Of a stretch of 64,000 nt of DNA, positions 34,900-42,968 are shown one piece after another. This DNA comes from Virgibacillus sp. MSP4-1. Lineage in GTDB: Bacteria > Bacillota > Bacilli > Bacillales > Alkalibacillaceae. Position 1 is the stretch's first letter; each line of letters opens with the position of its first letter. Under the pieces are notes generated by a model that was not told the DNA's origin, searched no databases, and saw only the letters and a list, made by a program, of their open reading frames with translations. A program made the position numbers and the translations under genes. Location of the stretch: the NCBI RefSeq assembly GCF_010092505.1, contig NZ_CP048021.1:62001-126000 (forward strand), read 5' to 3'.

Positions 34900-36486
34900 C
34901 TATAAATCAATCGGCTTCACCTGGTGAATATCGGATACTTCCTGTAACTTTTGGAGGACATCTTGATCTATTTGTCGATCAACCGTTAGCATCATAATAG
35001 CGTCTCCACCGATGTCGGAACGTCCGACCTGCATGGTTGCAATGTTGACGTCAAACTGAGCAAGCAAACTTCCGACACGTCCGATGGCACCTGGCTGGTC
35101 GGTGTGACGAATGAGCAAAAGGTGACCTTGTGGAACGACGTCTACGCTGTAAGCATCTACTTTGACAATTCGTGTGCCAAGACCGTTCAATAAGGTTCCT
35201 GCCACTTTGGAAGCTCCGGATTTTGTACGGGTTTCAACGGTAAGCAGATTGGTAAACCCTTTGGTGGATGTGGTTTTCTGTTCATTGATGGTAATGCCTT
35301 TTTTCTCTGCAAAATAAGGGGCATTCACATCATTTACGTGATCACCAAGGTGGCGTTTTAAAATGCCTTTTAGCGTGTTGCGGGTTAATGGTGTCACATC
35401 CAGGTCTGCTAAATCGCCGGAATAGTAGATACTGACTTCTTCAATCGGTTCCTGGGCAAGATGAGCGCTGAAAGTTCCCAGTTTTTCTGACAGATTAAAA
35501 TAGGGTTCAATTCTTTTCATGACCTCCGCAGGCAAGGATGGAAGATTTACAGGGTTTTTGGCTGCTCCGCCGTTTAGAATCTGAATCACATCACGGCTGA
35601 CATCGATGGCTACGTTTTCCTGGGCTTCCACCGTACTTGCCCCTAGATGCGGGGTAGCTACTACTTCAGGGAGCTCTACTAATTTATAATTCTGAATCGG
35701 CTCTTCCTCGAATACATCGAGGGCAGCCCCGGCGACTTTTTTCTCTAAAATAGCATTGTAAAGGGCATCCTCATCAATAATGCCTCCTCGGGCGCAATTG
35801 ACGATTCGTACACCTGGTTTCATTTGGTTAAAGGCATCCCGATTAATTAAATGTCGGGTTGCGGGCATTAAAGGTGTGTGTACCGTAATGAAGTCGGCCT
35901 GCTGAAGCACTTCTTCCAACGTTCCACACTGTATGCCCATTTTTTCTGCCTTTTCTTCCGTTAAATAAGGATCATAGGCAATGACATTTAACCGCTGCCC
36001 TTTGGCCCGATAGGCTACCTCGGCTCCTATGCGTCCAAGACCTACAACGCCCAGGTTTTTCCCCTTCAATTCCACACCTACGTATGCTTTTCGATTCCAT
36101 TCATGCTGCTTTAGAGAATGATAAGCTTGAGGAATTCTTCGTGCCAATGACATAAGCATGGCCATGGTATGTTCAGCGGCAGAATTTGTATTCCCATCTG
36201 GTGCGTTTACTACAATTACCCCATGTTCAGTAGCGGCATCCAGGTCGATGTTGTCAACTCCAACACCAGCACGGCCAATCGCCTTCAGATTTTTTGCTCT
36301 TTCTATGATGTCTTTGGTTACCTTCGTCTGGCTTCGTACAAGTAATGCATCATATCTTTCAATGGTCTCCAGCAGCTCGTCATGAGACAGCCCGGTATGA
36401 ATGTCGATTTTCAGATGTTCTTCCTGCTTAAGAGACTGAATTCCTTCTTCACTTAATGGGTCACTGACTAAAATATGGAACGTCAT
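34900..36486 (-). CDS. serA: D-3-phosphoglycerate dehydrogenase
   Basis: A 528-residue enzyme of the long SerA type. Substrate-binding halves flank the NAD domain (GLGRIGAEVA near residue 148; catalytic Arg in NCARGGIID, Glu, and His in TPHLGAST). An allosteric substrate-binding domain follows, and an ACT domain at the C-terminus (HTDQPGAIGRVGSLL) binds serine. It oxidises 3-phosphoglycerate to phosphohydroxypyruvate. The ATG at 36484-36486 has AGGAGG upstream, located over the end of the aminotransferase gene two bases away, so the pair is translationally coupled. Control by the upstream T-box fits the serine pathway. Confidence 0.95.
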   Translation of the reverse strand: MTFHILVSDPLSEEGIQSLKQEEHLKIDIHTGLSHDELLETIERYDALLVRSQTKVTKDIIERAKNLKAIGRAGVGVDNIDLDAATEHGVIVVNAPDGNTNSAAEHTMAMLMSLARRIPQAYHSLKQHEWNRKAYVGVELKGKNLGVVGLGRIGAEVAYRAKGQRLNVIAYDPYLTEEKAEKMGIQCGTLEEVLQQADFITVHTPLMPATRHLINRDAFNQMKPGVRIVNCARGGIIDEDALYNAILEKKVAGAALDVFEEEPIQNYKLVELPEVVATPHLGASTVEAQENVAIDVSRDVIQILNGGAAKNPVNLPSLPAEVMKRIEPYFNLSEKLGTFSAHLAQEPIEEVSIYYSGDLADLDVTPLTRNTLKGILKRHLGDHVNDVNAPYFAEKKGITINEQKTTSTKGFTNLLTVETRTKSGASKVAGTLLNGLGTRIVKVDAYSVDVVPQGHLLLIRHTDQPGAIGRVGSLLAQFDVNIATMQVGRSDIGGDAIMMLTVDRQIDQDVLQKLQEVSDIHQVKPIDL

Positions 36487-36487
36487 T

Positions 36488-37651
36488 TTAATTCCTCCTG
36501 TTTTCAAGTTCTGTATACACGGTTTGGGCCGCGGCTACACCTTTTCCAAGCTCGATCTGTTTTCCGGTTTTAGATAAGCCAAGTTCTAATAAGCTAATGG
36601 TTTGTAAAACATCGGCAGGAGAGGAATACCCCATATGACCGATACGAAAAATTTTCCCTTTCAGGTGCTGTTGCCCTCCCGCGATGGATAATCCGAATTC
36701 TTTTTTTAAAATACTCCGGAGCATTTCCGGGTCAAAATCATCAGGCTGTATGGCTGTCACTGTGGGTGATGCATCCCGGTCCAGTGTTAGCAGAGGAAGA
36801 CCAAGCGCACGACAAGCAGCCCGTGTCATACTCTTCATAGTTTCATGTCGCTTTACAACGTTGTCCATGCCTTCTTCTTCTATAAGATTCAGTACCTGAT
36901 CCAGTCCAAATAATAAGGATAAGGCCGGAGTAAAAGGAGTTGAATCTGTGAGTAATTTATCATGATAGGTCGTTAAATCTAAATAGAAACGGGGCTGCGG
37001 ATTTTCCTTCATCCTCCTCATTGCTCTTTCACTGACGGCAATCAAGGTCAGTCCTGCCGGCAGCATCATGGCTTTTTGGGAACCTGTAACAAGAACATCA
37101 ATCCCCCAGTCATCCATTTTACTTTCGACACCGCCAATACAGGATACGCCGTCGACAACAAACAGCGCATTTGACGTTCTGTGTACGACTTCCCCAATTT
37201 GTCTGACAGGATTGAATACGCCTGTTGAAGTTTCACAAAAGGTGGAAAACACAACGTTTATATTTGGATGCTGCTTCAGGTATTCTTCAATTTCAGCCGG
37301 ATCTGCGGCACTTCCCCAGGATACTTCGATGACATGAGTTTGATACTCATAGCTGTTGCATATTTTTTTGAATCGGTCCCCAAACGCGCCGGTAGCAATG
37401 ACGAGAACTTCATCACCAGGTTTGGCACTGTTTACAACCGCAGCCTCAAGACCGGCAGTACCACTTCCGGCAACCATCATGACCTCCTGTTCGGTTCCAA
37501 AGACGGGCTTCAGCCTTGGGCGCAGTTTCTGAATTAATTCCTTTGCTTCACGTCCACGGTGACCAATCATCGGCTGAGTCATTGCATGTTGCACACTAGG
37601 TGGAATTGGCGTAGGGCCGGGGATTCGTAAAAATGCTTGATCCTTTAACAT
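36488..37651 (-). CDS. Class V aminotransferase (serine-pyruvate / alanine-glyoxylate type)
   Basis: A 387-residue PLP enzyme. It has the opening IPGPTPIPPSV, GSGTAGLEAA, VDGVSCIGG with the cofactor Asp, GSQKAMMLPAG with the Schiff-base Lys, and a C-terminal Arg region (RIGHMGYSSPADVL). These enzymes move amino groups between serine or alanine and glyoxylate, pyruvate or hydroxypyruvate. Immediately before serA in one operon it may serve serine synthesis or the interconversion of serine and glycine. AAAGGAG precedes the ATG. It is the first gene after the T-box leader. Confidence 0.88.
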   Translation of the reverse strand: MLKDQAFLRIPGPTPIPPSVQHAMTQPMIGHRGREAKELIQKLRPRLKPVFGTEQEVMMVAGSGTAGLEAAVVNSAKPGDEVLVIATGAFGDRFKKICNSYEYQTHVIEVSWGSAADPAEIEEYLKQHPNINVVFSTFCETSTGVFNPVRQIGEVVHRTSNALFVVDGVSCIGGVESKMDDWGIDVLVTGSQKAMMLPAGLTLIAVSERAMRRMKENPQPRFYLDLTTYHDKLLTDSTPFTPALSLLFGLDQVLNLIEEEGMDNVVKRHETMKSMTRAACRALGLPLLTLDRDASPTVTAIQPDDFDPEMLRSILKKEFGLSIAGGQQHLKGKIFRIGHMGYSSPADVLQTISLLELGLSKTGKQIELGKGVAAAQTVYTELENRRN

Positions 37652-37689
37652 GTGTAAACACTCCTTTATGGGATTGGGCTTTTTTCCAT

Positions 37690-37965
37690 GGTTCCATATA
37701 AAAAACCTTTCACCCCTTGGTTAGAAGGGGCGAAAGGTTTTCTTCCGCGGTACCACCCTTATTCACTGCTTCGAAACACTCCTGAAGCAGTCTTCATTGG
37801 TCCTCATGCGTAACGTGCATGTACCGGGCAGACCTACTGGCGATTCAGTCTGCCAACTCCGAAGGGCTATCCATCACTCTCACCACTGGTTTGCACCACC
37901 CACCAGCTCTCTGACGTATGAGCAATCATGGACTTGTCTTCTTCACCGTATTAACTTATAACCGT
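37690..37965 (-). ncRNA. T-box leader, probably serine-specific
   Basis: On the minus strand the leader shows AGAGAG followed by a GGTG-containing apical loop (CTGGT...ACCAG), a stem II with TGAA and AGTAGG, the invariant T-box GGGTGGTACCGCGG (37745-37758), and a terminator (37700-37741). Folding the base of stem I (GAAG with CTTC, TCCAT with ATGGA) leaves an internal loop containing AGC (37866-37868), a serine codon, which suits the aminotransferase-serA operon. Uncharged tRNA-Ser would stabilise the antiterminator. The specifier placement is inferred by hand folding. Confidence 0.88.
37700..37742 (-). terminator. T-box leader terminator
   Basis: AACCTTTCGCCCCTT pairs with AAGGGGTGAAAGGTT on the minus strand, followed by TTTTTATATGG. 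It competes with the antiterminator that includes the T-box sequence. Confidence 0.85.
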
Positions 37966-38032
37966 ATTAAATGAATTTTAATCTATCATAGCAGACTTAT
38001 AACGAATGTCAACTGGTAAATTTGCTTTAGTA

Positions 38033-38058
38033 CTTTAAAGCATGTGGGGACAGTCCCT
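38033..38058 (-). repeat. 26-bp exact repeat, copy 1
   Basis: These 26 bases are the exact reverse complement of 42917-42942. Read on the minus strand the unit starts AGGGACTGTCCCCACATGC. It lies upstream of the ABC transporter operon. Confidence 0.85.
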
Positions 38059-38116
38059 CTTTTTTATGTTAAAATAATAAGAGTTGGATAACATATATTT
38101 CCTATTGGAGGTAAAC

Positions 38117-39034
38117 ATGGAATCAAGTACAGTACTAGAATTAAAAAATGTAACCAAAAAGCTTGGAAACAAAAATGTAGTTGATGATTTATCTTTTTCC
38201 ATCCAATCAGGCGAAGTGTTTGGATTGCTTGGTCCGAATGGGGCGGGAAAAACAACAACCATTCGGATGATTGCCGGCTTAATTTCAAAATCAAATGGAA
38301 AAGTATTCATTAATGGGGTAGACGCTGACGAGAATTTCAAACAGGTCATGTCTGAAATGGGCGCGATTGTCGAAAATCCGGAAATGTATAAATTTTTAAC
38401 AGGTTATCAGAATTTGCTTCATTTTGCCAGAATGGCCCAGGTTTCCATTACAAAAGAACGTATCCAGGAGGTTATTAAGTTAGTAGATTTGGAGAAAAAC
38501 ATTCATCGGAAGGTCAAAACTTATTCGCTCGGTATGAGGCAGAGGCTTGGGGTTGCTCAGGCGATTCTGCACAAGCCTTCTCTGCTCATTTTTGATGAGC
38601 CTACTAATGGATTGGACCCTCAGGGAATTTACGAATTTCGTACTTATTTAAAAAAGCTGACAGAACAGGGAGTTGCCGTGATGGTATCAAGCCATTTGTT
38701 AGCTGAAATGCAGCAGATGTGCGATCGTGTCGCCATTATTCAGGAAGGCAAGCTTATTGATATCAGTTCTGTTCATGAGTTAAGGGAGGACCATGATGCA
38801 GACACACTGGTCCAATTCGAAGTCGATCAGCCTGAACTGGCAAAGGAAAAACTAACGGATTTTGAATTTGACATTGTTGACGGATATCTGCAATGCGCCA
38901 CACAACGCAGGGATATACCGTCTATTAATAGCAAATTGGTACAAGCCAATATTCAGGTTTTTGGAATTTCCAGTAAGAACCCTTCACTTGAAGAGAAGTT
39001 TTTGGCCATAACGAAGGGAGGAGAGGAAGCATGA
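38117..39034 (+). CDS. ABC transporter ATP-binding protein
   Basis: A 305-residue ABC ATPase of the drug/bacitracin-export type. Walker A is GPNGAGKTT (about residue 43), signature YSLGMRQRLG, Walker B LLIFDEPTNGLDP and switch His in SSHLL. A C-terminal extension of about 90 residues is typical of the CcmA/BcrA-like subfamily. It powers export through the permease encoded next, with which it overlaps by four bases (ATGA). GGAGG precedes the ATG at 38117. The substrate is unknown. Confidence 0.93.
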   Translation: MESSTVLELKNVTKKLGNKNVVDDLSFSIQSGEVFGLLGPNGAGKTTTIRMIAGLISKSNGKVFINGVDADENFKQVMSEMGAIVENPEMYKFLTGYQNLLHFARMAQVSITKERIQEVIKLVDLEKNIHRKVKTYSLGMRQRLGVAQAILHKPSLLIFDEPTNGLDPQGIYEFRTYLKKLTEQGVAVMVSSHLLAEMQQMCDRVAIIQEGKLIDISSVHELREDHDADTLVQFEVDQPELAKEKLTDFEFDIVDGYLQCATQRRDIPSINSKLVQANIQVFGISSKNPSLEEKFLAITKGGEEA

Positions 39035-40035
39035 TGAAATTGTTCTCCCTTGTTCATAATGAAAATATAAAGGTGTTTAAACGCATTCGAACGTGGATTA
39101 TGTTTGGTATTATGGCTTTCGCTGTTCTTCTGATGGCTTTCTTAATGCACCAGGGCGGACAGAATCAGGATTGGGAGCAGCGTGCGCAGGATGAAATTCA
39201 AAGGTATGAAGATCAGATTGAGGCAATAAATGAATCCATGCAGCAAGCTGAAAATCAGGACAATTCCGACCAGGCACAACAGGTTATGCCTAACGCCGAG
39301 GAGGAAATCTCCAGTATTCAGGGGCAAATTGACAGACTTGAGTCCCATCTGGAGGAAGGAAAAAACCCTTATGAACGGAATGTATGGACTTTTATGTCTG
39401 ATTCGACAGGCTTAATTGCCCTTATATCCTTATTTGTGGTGATTGTCGCAGCAGATATTGTCGCAAGTGAATTTTCCTGGGGAACGATAAAAATGCTAAT
39501 GATTCGCCCTTTTACCCGGGGAGAAATTTTATTATCCAAATTTATAACAGTAGTTCTTTTTCAAATGATTATTCTGGCGCTTCTGTTTATAACTTCCTGG
39601 CTTATCGGCGGAATGTATTTTGGCTTTGCACCAATTGATTATGAAAGTATAACTTTTACAAATTCAGGGCAGATGGAAGCGGAAACGGTTAGTATTGAAA
39701 TATTAAAAATTTACGGAGTGGAATTTATCAGGTTATTAGTGATTGCATCGCTGGCCTTTATGATCTCCACTATTATGAGAAGTAACACGTTTGCGATTGG
39801 TATTGGCGTTTTTATTTTGCTTTCGGGAAATATTATAACCGGTTTGTTAAGGCAGTACGAATGGGGGAAATATGTGCTGTTTCCGAACTTAAATTTGACT
39901 CAATATATCCATAATTTGTCCCCGCCATTTGAAGGAATGACACTTCCTTTTTCGATAGGGGTAAATGCAGTTTATTTTGTCATTTTCATGGTACTTACCT
40001 GGTATATATTTAAAAAACGGGATATTGCCGGGTAA
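39031..40035 (+). CDS. ABC transporter permease (ABC-2 type)
   Basis: A 334-residue membrane protein with six helices. The first (about residues 18-38) is followed by a long extracellular coiled segment, rich in Gln and Glu (residues 45-115), before the second helix. The rest follows the ABC-2 pattern (IVAADIVASEFSWGTIKMLMIRP is the typical cytoplasmic coupling segment). It partners the ATPase encoded immediately upstream. The extended extracytoplasmic domain suggests export or resistance to an antimicrobial. A terminator follows. Confidence 0.9.
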   Translation: MMKLFSLVHNENIKVFKRIRTWIMFGIMAFAVLLMAFLMHQGGQNQDWEQRAQDEIQRYEDQIEAINESMQQAENQDNSDQAQQVMPNAEEEISSIQGQIDRLESHLEEGKNPYERNVWTFMSDSTGLIALISLFVVIVAADIVASEFSWGTIKMLMIRPFTRGEILLSKFITVVLFQMIILALLFITSWLIGGMYFGFAPIDYESITFTNSGQMEAETVSIEILKIYGVEFIRLLVIASLAFMISTIMRSNTFAIGIGVFILLSGNIITGLLRQYEWGKYVLFPNLNLTQYIHNLSPPFEGMTLPFSIGVNAVYFVIFMVLTWYIFKKRDIAG

Positions 40036-40045
40036 AAAGTGTGGA

Positions 40046-40079
40046 AGAGCCAGGCTCCGAATGGAAGCCTGGCTTTTTA
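40046..40079 (+). terminator. Rho-independent terminator
   Basis: AGCCAGGCT and AAGCCTGGCT form the stem, followed by TTTTT. It ends the ABC operon. Confidence 0.88.
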
Positions 40080-40106
40080 GTTTGAGACTGAGGCCTGCAA
40101 AAATGT

Positions 40107-40259
40107 TTAGAGAGGTTCGAATGTTTTACAATCTGTTTCTTTCTGATGATTGGCTTCTTTCCCGCTGTGGCTTACGACGTAAATGGCTTCAGCTGTACAT
40201 TTGTTGCCTTCTGCCCAATATTTACAGTTTTTCACTTCGCATAATACGTCCTGAGCCAA
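40107..40259 (-). CDS. DUF1540 small Cys-rich protein
   Basis: A 50-residue protein beginning MAQDVLCEVKNCKYW and containing GNKCTAEAIYV and DCKTFEP. This is the DUF1540 pattern of four Cys (C7, C12, C20 and one near 44), which likely bind a metal. The start is TTG with GGGGGTGG five bases upstream. Bacillus genomes carry several such genes, some expressed in sporulation; no biochemical role is known. It is encoded opposite to the flanking genes, in what would otherwise look empty. Confidence 0.8.
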   Translation of the reverse strand: MAQDVLCEVKNCKYWAEGNKCTAEAIYVVSHSGKEANHQKETDCKTFEPL

Positions 40260-40485
40260 GCCTTCCACCCCCTGTATTTATAAGGATACCTCTCTTCCGA
40301 AAAAATCATTCAGGTTCAGGAAGGATGATTTTGACGAGGTTGGAGAGGGTTATTGAATTACCGGTGGGCTGTTTGGATCAACACGGAGGATTTAGCTGAA
40401 ATCGAAATGGAAAAGACGAAAATTTAAAAATCACGAACTTGTTTATCATAAAATCATAAAATGTGAATAAAATTTTTAAAAACTG

Positions 40486-40514
40486 TTGAACCATTGTCCA
40501 TTCCCTGTTATAAT
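40486..40514 (+). promoter_or_regulatory. Sigma-A promoter of tRNA-Gly
   Basis: TTGAAC, a 17-base spacer and TATAAT end 41 bases before the tRNA. Confidence 0.8.
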
Positions 40515-40555
40515 TTCAAATATCAGTTCAACAACGAATGTTTTCGACAAAATTT

Positions 40556-40629
40556 GCGGGTGTAGTTTAGTGGTAAAACCTCAGCCTTCCAAGCTGATGT
40601 CGTGGGTTCGATTCCCATCACCCGCTCCA
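40556..40629 (+). tRNA. tRNA-Gly (UCC anticodon)
   Basis: A 74-base cloverleaf with encoded CCA. The acceptor GCGGGTG pairs with CACCCGC, the D-arm is GTAGTTTAGTGGTAAAAC, the anticodon stem TCAGC/GCTGA closes the loop CTTCCAA (anticodon TCC), and the T-arm has GGTTCGATTCC. It stands alone with its own promoter and terminator. Confidence 0.97.
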
Positions 40630-40650
40630 GCAATTATCATACATGTTACC

Positions 40651-40695
40651 AACGCAGTGTTTCGTTTGGCTCGCCACGAAGCATTGCGTTTTTTA
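40651..40695 (+). terminator. Terminator after tRNA-Gly
   Basis: A 15-bp stem with two mismatches (40651-40665 with 40676-40690), followed by a T-run. Confidence 0.8.
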
Positions 40696-40699
40696 ATGG

Positions 40700-41190
40700 A
40701 ATTATCTATATTGACCTTCTGTGGAAGCGGAATGGTGTCTTCATTGATGCTGATTTGCTGCGTTTGTAAAGTGAATCAGTCTTTTTTTGCTTTTATCGGT
40801 CGGTTTTATGATTTTATCCGTCAGCAGGAGGGAAAACCGAGTCAGTATCGACGCTCAATCAATCGGTTGATTTTGCATCGATCGGTTCTGACGGGAGATC
40901 GGTCAGATCAGGATGTTTATCAGCCGAATTTGGAGTTTTATCCGTCACTTCGAGCAAAAATCAAGTCAGTTCCGGCCGTCTATCCATCAGTTGACTTTTT
41001 ATCGGTCAAAATTAGCTGAGAATCGGTCGATTATCCCGGTTTATCAATCCATTCCCGAGTATAATCGGTCAGAAATTCGGTGTATCAGTCTGGCCGTCAA
41101 ATTCTCCCAGGACCTGTCCCCCTCCAGTTAAACCAGCCTTGTCTGACTTGAATTTCCGCCATTTGCCTTGTATCCTTGGATTGTTAAGCA
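40700..41190. repeat. Degenerate array of TTTATCGGTCA-like units
   Basis: Between about 40790 and 41090 the motif TTATC(G/C)GTCA or a near variant recurs at least ten times at 15-45-base spacing (for example 40794, 40812, 40916, 40935, 41000, 41038, 41062). No supported gene is present. Related GATAAA units (the complement) occur at 17545-17615. The origin and role are unknown. Confidence 0.6.
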
Positions 41191-41229
41191 AAAAAGTTCG
41201 AATTTTAGTGGATGAGGTGTTTGAATTTT

Positions 41230-42948
41230 ATGCAAAAGCTGCGATCTCAACTGCGAAATATTGATGGAAAAAGCTATAAAGGGTATAAATCCTTGCAGGG
41301 AAACTATCAATTTCAGTCATATAAACTGGCGATTGACTATGTTCAGGGGGATCCGTTTGCTTCCCCGTCAAAAATCAGATTGATTATTCCTGATAAGGAT
41401 TTTCCAATCAAAAAAGAGTGGATTCAGAGTAAACAGCGGAAAATATACACTGAGGATGTGATTGCCCGCCATATTGCCCGGGCGATTCGGAAAAATCAGG
41501 CCACCGTACGGGGTTCCGGGAAAAGCGGACTTTTAAGCATTGATGCGCCCGGACAGGAAATTCTGGAGCGGACGGCTGTTACCACAGATGGGTCTCACAC
41601 AACCATTTGTCTTTCAGTAGGTTTGCCCGCAAATGGGCGTCGTATTAATGGCCGGGAAGCCGAGAAATTATTTTTCCAAATCATTCCGGACATTTTAAAG
41701 CAATCGGTATTTTCGATTAAAAACCACGATATTGAGGCTGTTGTCCAATTGGCGGATCAGCAGGAAGTGATTCGTGAAAAGATGAAAGAGAATAATTGGA
41801 TTGCCTTTGTTGCGGATGGGGCGATTTTGCCTCGTGAAAGCGGCATTAGCAATCGCCCGTTGAAGAAGGCTGTACCGTTTCAGAGTCCTGAGGAAAATCG
41901 GGTTTCCATTGAATTGCCCCATCGTGATGAACCATTAACAGGAATGGCCCTGAAGCAGGGGATTACGGTCATTGTTGGTGGTGGCTATCATGGAAAAAGT
42001 ACGCTGCTTACAGCCATTGAACGTGGCGTTTATCATCATATCAAGGGAGATGGGCGTGAATATGTTCTGACCGATTCAAATGCAGTGAAGGTTAGAGCTG
42101 AGGATGGTCGTAAGGTAACCAATGTGAACATCTCACCTTTTATTAATAACCTTCCTCATGGTGAAGATACGATGGACTTCAGCACGGAAAATGCCAGTGG
42201 AAGTACATCACAGGCGACAAATGTGATGGAGGCTCTTGAAGCAGGGGCTTCCACTCTCTTAATTGATGAGGATACGAGTGCAACCAATTTCATGATTCGT
42301 GATCAGCGGATGCAGGAGCTGGTTGTGAAGGAAAAAGAGCCAATTACACCGTTTATTGATAAAATCAGTCAGCTCCGGGATGAGCTTAACGTTTCTACCG
42401 TTCTCGTGATGGGTGGTTCCGGGGACTATTTTGATGCTGCGGATCAGGTGATTATGCTTGATGAGTATATCCCGCATAATGTGACCCAAAAAGCGAAGGG
42501 CATTGCAAGTCAGTTTCCAAGTGAACGAAAGCATGAAGATGAGTCATTTGGAACGATTTCAGACCGGGTCTTATTACCTGAAAGTTTAGATAGTCGTAAA
42601 GGGAAAAAGTCCAAAGTACAGGCAAAAGGTCTTGATAAAATTTTAATGGGTAAGGTAGATATTGATCTCCAGCAAGTTGAACAGCTGGTAGACGTCTCCC
42701 AGACCCGTATGATTGCACAGATTCTGCATCACTTAGAACAAAAAGGCTGGCTGAAACAGAAAAAATCATTGAGTGAGCTGCTGGATGAAATTGAAAAGCA
42801 AATGGACACAAGAGGACTTCCTTCATTTACCCCAAGACCTAATGAACATCCAGGAGAGCTCGCAAGACCAAGAAGATTTGAAATAGCCGCCACACTCAAT
42901 CGATTACGTACAGCCAAGGGACTGTCCCCACATGCTTTAAAGCGCTAA
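41230..42948 (+). CDS. ABC-class predicted ATPase (COG3044 type)
   Basis: A 572-residue soluble ATPase of the ABC-class family whose members include the trypanosome RNA-editing protein MRB1590. A basic N-terminal domain is followed by Walker A GGGYHGKST (about residue 250), a signature-like segment FSTENASGSTSQATN, Walker B LLIDEDTSATNF and the switch region VMGGSGDYFDAAD. The C-terminal part probably binds nucleic acid. ATG 41230 has GAGGTG nine bases upstream. Its last ten residues are encoded by the 26-bp repeat, so the C-terminus may have been replaced. The role in bacteria is unknown; a nucleic-acid function is inferred. Confidence 0.83.
   Translation: MQKLRSQLRNIDGKSYKGYKSLQGNYQFQSYKLAIDYVQGDPFASPSKIRLIIPDKDFPIKKEWIQSKQRKIYTEDVIARHIARAIRKNQATVRGSGKSGLLSIDAPGQEILERTAVTTDGSHTTICLSVGLPANGRRINGREAEKLFFQIIPDILKQSVFSIKNHDIEAVVQLADQQEVIREKMKENNWIAFVADGAILPRESGISNRPLKKAVPFQSPEENRVSIELPHRDEPLTGMALKQGITVIVGGGYHGKSTLLTAIERGVYHHIKGDGREYVLTDSNAVKVRAEDGRKVTNVNISPFINNLPHGEDTMDFSTENASGSTSQATNVMEALEAGASTLLIDEDTSATNFMIRDQRMQELVVKEKEPITPFIDKISQLRDELNVSTVLVMGGSGDYFDAADQVIMLDEYIPHNVTQKAKGIASQFPSERKHEDESFGTISDRVLLPESLDSRKGKKSKVQAKGLDKILMGKVDIDLQQVEQLVDVSQTRMIAQILHHLEQKGWLKQKKSLSELLDEIEKQMDTRGLPSFTPRPNEHPGELARPRRFEIAATLNRLRTAKGLSPHALKR
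42917..42942 (+). repeat. 26-bp exact repeat, copy 2
   Basis: Exact inverted copy of 38033-38058. It overlaps the last codons of the ABC-class ATPase gene, encoding its final KGLSPHALK residues. Confidence 0.85.
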
Positions 42949-42968
42949 AGGGAAAGGAGGGGAATGGT

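Noticed and set aside
40486-41019. A 177-codon open frame across the tRNA-Gly region
   Set aside because: It starts in the tRNA promoter, runs through the tRNA and its terminator into the degenerate repeat array, and has no ribosome binding site or recognisable domain.
40700-41090. CRISPR array
   Set aside because: The repeated units are short, degenerate and irregularly spaced, without constant repeats or spacers, and no cas genes are present.
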